Below are positions 30,873 to 32,037 of a stretch of 32,037 nt of DNA, one piece after another. This DNA is from Saccoglossus kowalevskii. Lineage: Eukaryota > Hemichordata > Enteropneusta > Harrimaniidae. The notes below the pieces were generated by a model. That model ran no database searches. It saw nothing but the letters and a program-made list of their open reading frames with translations, and was not told the origin of the DNA. The translations under genes and the position numbers were made by a program. Position 1 is the first letter of the stretch. Each line of letters starts with the position of its first letter. The stretch spans positions 103,698 through 135,734 of the forward strand of contig NW_003132851.1 in NCBI RefSeq assembly GCF_000003605.2, given 5' to 3'.

Positions 30873-31075
30873 GGTTACCCATAATTTGCAAAATATCGGA
30901 TAGCAACCGTTGTCTTGGATGTGTCTCAGATACCCATCATTCATTGCAATCCCATGAGGGAGAATGTCATTTGGTTACTCATATAATCAGATGCAGGATA
31001 TTGCTTAGCAACCATACCCATAATGCATTGCAATTCCTAGATGTTGCAGGGCATGTTGCCTTGTATTTTGGTGAA
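30873..31075 (+). repeat. Degenerate duplication, period about 100 bp
   Basis: GGTTAC (30873, 30973), TAGCAACC (30901, 31006) and the pair CATTCATTGCAATCCC (about 30937) and ATGCATTGCAATTCC (about 31023) recur in the same order at 85-105 base offsets. The 13-mer CCCATAATGCATT at 31017-31029 occurs again at 31326-31338. Confidence 0.45.
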
Positions 31076-32037
31076 ACTGATATTAAGACGGGGATAGTGA
31101 AAAACTCTGAGTAACACTTAAACCCCAGTGACATTCAAAAACGCTGAATCTTTGATCAAAGATGCTGTAAAAATGACTGTTTGATCTTTTCGTAAATGAA
31201 ATATTCATCGTTGATTACGAACGTTATTTGCCAGACGTTTGTCATTTTTACTGATCCGTCAGTAATTAATGTTGTACAAATGTAATTTGATAATTGCTAA
31301 AAAAGAAAAATTCATCCTTCAATTTCCCATAATGCATTTTACTTGTCATCACACATTTAATCTTGCTTTTGTGGATTCGTCTCACCTGGCGTTGATGACA
31401 ATGACAAGAGTCTATGAATACTGATTTACTGTCAGTTAAATCCATCAATACTCTCTGTAACCATGACGATAAAGACACCTTATAATGTGAACTTAAAATA
31501 CAAACTTGACAGATACCTAATTTATCATCTGTAACCCTAATAGTTTTATGGAGTATGGTCTGAAATCAGTATATGTTGGGGAGGCCTTTTATTCTGAAAA
31601 AAATGCTTAAAAAAAACAGTTTCCTTTTCTGATTTAGTTTTAGTGGGTATTATTTATATTCGGTCATTTAGTTAATTCGTACTTGTTACAATGTGTGCTA
31701 ATGTATGTTTGTGACCTTTATAGTACAGGAGTCAATTTATAGTGAAATCGACCATTTGTAGGTTTCTGAGATGCTTGATATATATTCTGTATGATTCAAT
31801 ACGTCAGTGGCTAATAGGCTCGTTTACAATTGGTTCATGATGACGAAGGTGGCTGCTGGCTCACAGAAAACAACTACACGTACGTATCGCATAATTTTAA
31901 ATTCCATTCAAACATTTACCAGCCAAGCAGTTGTGTGAAAGACTATGTTTTCCAAAACAGACACTGAAATATATGTACTGTTAAACAGTATACAAATATA
32001 AATATCTGGACATATGTGTAAATGTGAAAAGATTCCT

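Larger units (their letters stand above)
25476..32037. other. Downstream region without recognised gene
   Basis: AT-rich DNA. Open frames here (up to 116 codons) show no protein family resemblance. It holds octamer motifs ATTTGCAT at 28036-28043 and 28958-28965, a GGGGAAACATTCCCC palindrome at 28050-28064, TTAGCTAAA repeats near 29130-29175, and the duplications listed separately. Part of it may be distal KLF 3' UTR. Confidence 0.45.

Noticed and set aside
30788-31114. 108-codon open frame near the right end
   Set aside because: It overlaps the degenerate 100-bp duplication and has no recognised domain.

Overview
The window comes from an animal nuclear genome. It is AT-rich and has spliced genes with GT/AG introns, decayed transposable elements, many homopolymer runs and one 50-base assembly gap. 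The coding content (a KLF6/KLF7 Krüppel-like factor and a CYP2-like cytochrome P450) together with TIR transposons and a T2/Kolobok-type MITE fits a marine invertebrate. An invertebrate deuterostome or a lophotrochozoan seems more likely than a vertebrate or insect, but the species cannot be fixed from sequence alone.

Left part (1-6.7 kb): a decayed cytochrome P450 locus. One P450 exon lies on the minus strand at the window edge (1-331). A plus-strand P450 with three exons (about 1879-2242, 4684-5656, 5820-6010) keeps every textbook P450 motif, but it has no initiator ATG, one in-frame TAG and two frameshifts. The two copies of exon 2 plus flanking intron form a large inverted duplication (1-700 against about 4130-5023). 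A Ty3/gypsy-type reverse transcriptase remnant starts 8 bases after the P450 stop. Arrays of a ~165-bp repeat sit in opposite orientations inside intron 1 and downstream of the gene.

Middle part (6.7-14.6 kb): no recognisable host gene. It holds a 150-bp degenerate duplication, a strong hairpin, a 1.6-kb DNA transposon with 33/34-bp terminal inverted repeats and a TTA target duplication (8641-10225, containing the gap), and a 124-bp TTAA-flanked MITE. From about 10.2 kb the CpG frequency rises visibly, up to the KLF promoter.

Right part (14.6-25.5 kb): an apparently intact plus-strand KLF6/KLF7 gene. Its three coding exons (15128-15229, 20278-20851, 24524-24699) encode 283 residues: the conserved N-terminal KLF6/7 signature, a Ser/Thr/Pro-rich middle and three C2H2 zinc fingers. 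A consensus CArG box (SRF) and a consensus MEF2 site lie 350-400 bp upstream of the ATG. The 3' UTR carries an AU-rich nonamer, which suits a rapidly induced transcription factor. The introns hold X-box-like (RFX) palindromes and a pair of 18-20 bp near-perfect palindromes.

25.5-32.0 kb: non-coding as far as I can see, with short duplications and octamer/palindrome motifs. I found no wholly new gene system. The most unusual items are the inverted P450/retroelement/repeat complex and the cluster of palindromic regulatory-looking sites in and around the KLF gene.
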